This document shows, one piece after another, positions 15,762-18,842 of a stretch of DNA of 18,842 nt (within the stretch, counting starts at the first letter, position 1; every line of letters begins with the position of its first letter). The DNA lies in the NCBI GenBank assembly GCA_021323255.1, contig JAJTCL010000021.1:1-18842 (forward strand), written 5' to 3'. The stretch comes from Propionibacteriaceae bacterium (GTDB taxonomy: Bacteria; Actinomycetota; Actinomycetes; Propionibacteriales; Propionibacteriaceae). A program made the translations under genes and the position numbers. The notes under the pieces were generated by a model. The model was not told the DNA's origin, ran no database searches, and saw only the letters and a list, made by a program, of their open reading frames with translations.

Positions 15762-16367
15762 GTGGACGCCGCACAGGAGGTGTACGGCTCTCAATATCCG
15801 CTGGTAAGTAGATATGTCGACATTCTGACGACAACGGCGGTTGAGTGGGGTCTGATGGGGCCTCGCGAGGCTGCCAGAGTGTGGGATCGCCACATTCTCA
15901 ACTGCGCGGCACTGAGTGAGCTAATCCCCGTCGCCAGCTCGGTGGTCGATGTTGGCAGCGGAGCGGGTCTGCCTGGCATTCCCCTGGCATTGCTGCGGCC
16001 CGACCTCCAGGTCACACTCATGGAGCCGCTGCTGCGGCGTAGCATCTTTCTGACCGAAACCATCAAGAAGCTTGCGCTCGTGGACCGAGTCCAGGTCGTT
16101 CGAGCACGCGCCGAAGATCACCACCAGTCCTACGACGTCGTGCTCGCTCGAGCCGTCGCTCCCCTCGACCGCCTGATCGGCTGGTGTAATCCGCTGCGCG
16201 CCACCGGCGGCATCATCCTCGCGCTCAAGGGCGAGTCCGCAGCAGACGAAGTCGCCGCCGCCAAGCGACAACTGGAATCCGCTCGACTACGCGCGGAGGT
16301 GCTCACAGTTCGGGCTCATCCCGACGCGGAGGCCGCTACAGTGGTCCGGCTCACCGCCCGCCCTTGA
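15762..16367 (+). CDS. rsmG: 16S rRNA (guanine-N7)-methyltransferase RsmG
   Basis: RsmG (GidB) uses S-adenosylmethionine to methylate N7 of a guanine in the 530 loop of 16S rRNA. Loss of it in other bacteria gives low-level streptomycin resistance. The SAM-binding motif VVDVGSGAGLPGIPLALLRP is at residues 61-80. LMGPREAARVWDRHILNCAA is the family N-terminal block, and ARAVAPLDRL and ALKG lie in the later part. At 201 residues it is slightly short. The GTG at 15762 fits the family start but has no Shine-Dalgarno sequence of its own; the only good one serves the in-frame mini-ORF just upstream. It is usually next to jag, but here the hypothetical gene and gabT separate them. Confidence 0.95.
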   Translation: MDAAQEVYGSQYPLVSRYVDILTTTAVEWGLMGPREAARVWDRHILNCAALSELIPVASSVVDVGSGAGLPGIPLALLRPDLQVTLMEPLLRRSIFLTETIKKLALVDRVQVVRARAEDHHQSYDVVLARAVAPLDRLIGWCNPLRATGGIILALKGESAADEVAAAKRQLESARLRAEVLTVRAHPDAEAATVVRLTARP

Positions 16368-16380
16368 ACGGCGCGGCCGT

Positions 16381-16502
16381 GGTGGTTGCCTTCCGGACGG
16401 CCGTAACAACGTTGTGGCCGGCCCAGCGGCACGTTTGGGCTGAGTCATAGCGGATGTTTCAGGCATCTTAAGTTGTTACAGCCGTCCCGGAAGGCAACCA
16501 CC
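16381..16502. repeat. Long imperfect inverted repeat between rsmG and parA
   Basis: The left arm 16381-16410 (starting GGTGGTTGCCTTCCGG) and right arm 16472-16502 (ending CCGGAAGGCAACCACC) pair over about 30 bp with one single-base bulge and one mismatch. The loop is 61 nt. It starts 13 bp after the rsmG stop codon. It could be a terminator, a small non-autonomous element with terminal inverted repeats, or an RNA structure. I see no clear target-site duplication. The rest of the spacer to parA (16503-16658) holds no gene that I can support. Confidence 0.8.
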
Positions 16503-16658
16503 GCTCGTCTGTCACGCCGGCGTGACATCCCTCCCGATCGTTTTGCCCGCAAGCGGCTTCTCCACCGCCTCCCTATCCCTACGGCCAATTGGGCGCGGCG
16601 GCCTGCGCGGCGTCTTCTTGCTTGTTACCTTGTGGCCGAAGGGTGAGGAAGGGGTTCG

Positions 16659-17762
16659 ATGCTCGCACCGCCGGTCGCTGAGAACCGGGTGACGCCCACT
16701 CTCGGATGGCCTCGGAATGCCGAGGTCGATCCGCGTATTGGTTGGCCGACCGTTCCACGTGAAACGCTCGATTGGCCCAAAGCGTCGTCCGCAGGCGTGG
16801 TTCCGGCCAGCCCCTCTGACACGGCTGCCACAGCGCCCACGATCGAGATACCGCCAGGTCCTCGCCGTGCCCGCTTCGACGAGGACGAGTTCGGCTCACC
16901 TCCGGTCGAAGAAGACCCTCCGGCAGACCTATTGACCGCGGAACGTGTGACAACCGCCTCCTTGCTAGCCCCGCCACTCCCCCGCATCTTCGTCGTCGCG
17001 AACCAGAAAGGCGGCGTCGGAAAGACCACCACCAGCGTCAACCTGGCAGCCGCCCTCGCGCTGGGCGGGTTGTCGGTACTGCTCGTGGACCTCGATCCCC
17101 AAGGCAACGCCACAACTGCGCTCGGGGTGGACCATCCGCCGGGCACACCCGGCACGTACGAGGTGCTGATGGCCGGTGCCGCTCTCTCCGATCACGTCGT
17201 CGACTCCCCCGAGGCGCCCAACCTGAAGGTCCTGCCTGCCACGATCGACCTCGCTGGTGCCGAAATCGAGCTGGTCTCCATCGTCGCCCGCGAGAACCGG
17301 CTCAAGCGGGCGTTGCGCGCTTATCTGCAGGACCATCACGCCGACTATGTGTTTCTGGACTGCCCACCTTCGCTCGGCCTCTTGACACTCAATGCGCTTG
17401 TGGCCGCGAACGAGATCCTGGTGCCGATCCAGTGCGAGTACTACGCCCTCGAGGGTGTCACCCAGCTGATGCGCACGATCGATCTGGTCAAGGGCGAGCT
17501 CAACGACGAGCTCCAGCTGAGCATCGTCCTGCTCACCATGTTCGATGCGCGTACCAAGCTGGCCGCCCAGGTCGCCGACGAGGTTCGGCGGCACTTCCCT
17601 GCCGCGACGCTCCCAACGGTCATCCCGCGTTCGGTGCGCATCTCGGAGGCGCCCAGCTACGGCCAGACCGTTCTGACGTATCAGCCCAGCTCGGCAGGCG
17701 CCATTTCTTACCTTGAAGCCGCACAAGAGATCGCCCGTCGGGGCGTTGAGGAGATCGCATGA
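16659..17762 (+). CDS. parA: Chromosome partitioning ATPase ParA (Soj)
   Basis: ParA is a Walker-type ATPase that binds nucleoid DNA and moves ParB-parS complexes during chromosome segregation. The deviant Walker A motif QKGGVGKTTT lies at residues 116-125, LLVDLDPQGNAT at 141-152, and FLDCPPSLGLLTLNALVAAN further on. About 108 residues of low-complexity, Pro-rich sequence come first, with a recurring GWP/DWP pattern (LGWPR, IGWPT, LDWPK). N-terminal extensions are common in actinobacterial ParA. The ATG at 16659 has a GAGGAAGGGG site. A parS site lies inside the extension, encoding VPRET (32-36). The last codon overlaps the parB start as ATGA. Confidence 0.96.
   Translation: MLAPPVAENRVTPTLGWPRNAEVDPRIGWPTVPRETLDWPKASSAGVVPASPSDTAATAPTIEIPPGPRRARFDEDEFGSPPVEEDPPADLLTAERVTTASLLAPPLPRIFVVANQKGGVGKTTTSVNLAAALALGGLSVLLVDLDPQGNATTALGVDHPPGTPGTYEVLMAGAALSDHVVDSPEAPNLKVLPATIDLAGAEIELVSIVARENRLKRALRAYLQDHHADYVFLDCPPSLGLLTLNALVAANEILVPIQCEYYALEGVTQLMRTIDLVKGELNDELQLSIVLLTMFDARTKLAAQVADEVRRHFPAATLPTVIPRSVRISEAPSYGQTVLTYQPSSAGAISYLEAAQEIARRGVEEIA
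16752..16765. promoter_or_regulatory. parS: parS centromere site within parA
   Basis: GTTCCACGTGAAAC matches the 14-bp core of the Bacillus parS consensus TGTTCCACGTGAAACA exactly. It differs by one base from the fully symmetric GTTTCACGTGAAAC. ParB encoded just downstream should bind here and spread. It is the only clear parS I found in the window. Confidence 0.88.
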
Positions 17763-18769
17763 ACATTCGTACGGAGCGCCGCGGGCTTGGCCGGGGTCTG
17801 GGTGAGCTGTTCCAGCGGACCGAGCCGCAGCCAACGTCCGTGCCAGGCAACGGCCCGTCGGAGCCGGCGCCGATGGCACCGGTCCCCGACGGTTCCTATT
17901 TTGCCGACCTGCCGCTGGACTCAATCTCTCCTAACCCTCGGCAACCCAGGACTGCCTTCGATGAGGAGGCGATGAACGAGCTGGTGGAGTCTATCCGCGA
18001 AGTCGGAATGTTGCAGCCGATCGTGGTCCGGCCAATGGGCGGCGCGAGGTTTGAACTCGTCATGGGCGAACGTCGCTGGCGAGCCGCGCAGCAGGCCGAT
18101 GTTGAGACGATCCCGGCAATCGTCCGCGAAACCGCGGATCACGAATTACTTCGCGACGCCCTGCTGGAGAACTTGCATCGCGCTGACCTGAACCCACTCG
18201 AAGAGGCCGCCGCGTACCAGCAGATGCTCGAGGACTTCGGCTGCACTCAGGAGGAGCTCGCGAGTCGGATCAAACGCTCCCGGCCGCAGATTTCCAACAC
18301 GATCCGACTGCTCCGGTTGCCGCCAACTGTGCAACGGCGCATCGCCGCCGGTGTGATCAGTGCTGGGCACGCCAGGGCTTTGTTGGCTGTCGAGGATTCG
18401 GCCAGCCAGGAGCGCCTCGCCGAGCGGGTGGTTGCGGAGGGATTGTCAGTGCGGGCGGTGGAGGAGCTCGTGACCGTCGGGGAGCCCGCCGATCGGCCAC
18501 GCCGGCAGCGACATCCGAGGATCGTCGCACCGAAGGTCAAAGATCTGGCCGATCGGCTCTCTGATCACTTCGATACCCGAGTTCGCGTCGAGCTGGGACG
18601 GACCAAAGGCAAGGTCGTCATCGAGTTCGCCACTATTGATGACCTGGAGCGCATTGTTGCCCTCATCGAGCCACAACCCCCGGATACCACCGAGGAATAT
18701 CGACAAATCGATATTCAGCAGGAGGGGACTCAGGAAGAAGCGCGGGCTGGTTCAGTGGCTTCGGTTTGA
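17759..18769 (+). CDS. parB: Chromosome partitioning protein ParB (Spo0J)
   Basis: ParB binds parS, spreads as a CTP-dependent clamp and recruits ParA and SMC. The N-terminal RRGLGRGLGELF segment is the typical ParA-contacting peptide. The CTP-binding domain shows NPRQPR (59-64) and the arginine-rich GERRWRAAQ (103-111), followed by ENLHRADLNPLEEA (137-150). The helix-turn-helix DNA-binding region is about 163-185 (TQEELASRIKRSRPQISNTI). The C-terminal dimerisation domain covers about 255-305, with a polar tail after it. The 336-residue length is normal. The start overlaps the parA stop, so the two genes are translationally coupled. Confidence 0.97.
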   Translation: MNIRTERRGLGRGLGELFQRTEPQPTSVPGNGPSEPAPMAPVPDGSYFADLPLDSISPNPRQPRTAFDEEAMNELVESIREVGMLQPIVVRPMGGARFELVMGERRWRAAQQADVETIPAIVRETADHELLRDALLENLHRADLNPLEEAAAYQQMLEDFGCTQEELASRIKRSRPQISNTIRLLRLPPTVQRRIAAGVISAGHARALLAVEDSASQERLAERVVAEGLSVRAVEELVTVGEPADRPRRQRHPRIVAPKVKDLADRLSDHFDTRVRVELGRTKGKVVIEFATIDDLERIVALIEPQPPDTTEEYRQIDIQQEGTQEEARAGSVASV

Positions 18770-18842
18770 GCGAGTTTGGCTCTGATGTCTTTGGTGGCTG
18801 AGCGCTCGGCGGCAAAGGACTGAAAAGGCACCGTCCCAGCCA
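18770..18842. other. Non-coding tail after parB
   Basis: Seventy-three bases follow the parB stop codon. I see no start codon with a ribosome-binding site and no clear terminator hairpin within what is shown. Confidence 0.5.

Overview
This window is the chromosomal replication-origin region of a high-GC Gram-positive bacterium (Actinomycetota). The evidence is the gene order (gyrA-gyrB-dciA-recF-gnd-dnaN-oriC-dnaA-rpmH-rnpA-yidD-yidC-jag-rsmG-parA-parB), the high GC content, frequent GTG starts, TTGTCCACA-type DnaA boxes and an actinobacterial-style ParA with an N-terminal extension. A member of the Propionibacteriales is my best guess from the proteins and the intergenic repeats, but this is an inference that the sequence alone does not prove.

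Left half, minus strand, reading away from oriC: a small conserved gene, dnaN, gnd, recF, dciA, gyrB and the first 48 codons of gyrA. These supply the sliding clamp, recombination repair, helicase loading and gyrase. The usually compact dnaN-gnd-recF stretch is loosened here. About 0.25 to 1 kb of repeat-rich DNA lies on each side of gnd, and a plus-strand gene of unknown function (4657-5124) sits between gnd and recF.

Centre: about 400 bp of non-coding DNA (8553-8999) with one perfect DnaA box, several degenerate ones and nested inverted repeats is the probable oriC. dnaA follows on the minus strand. A 506-bp spacer then separates dnaA from the divergent rpmH and carries a good rpmH promoter.

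Right half, plus strand: rpmH-rnpA-yidD-yidC-jag is a tight block for ribosomal protein L34, RNase P and membrane protein insertion. Next comes a two-gene divergent insert (a hypothetical gene on minus and a gabT-type aminotransferase on plus) where rsmG would normally follow. Then come rsmG and the parA-parB segregation operon, with a parS site inside parA.

I see no defence system, mobile gene cassette, CRISPR array or new multi-gene system. The unexpected content is in the non-coding DNA. There is a family of GC-rich structured repeats, including a 126-bp near-identical inverted pair flanking gnd. A 54-bp palindromic cassette stands before the ribosome-binding sites of gyrA and rsmG. There is a 122-bp inverted repeat between rsmG and parA, and a 35-bp tandem duplication that frameshifts the end of gabT. 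An in-frame six-codon mini-ORF precedes rsmG.
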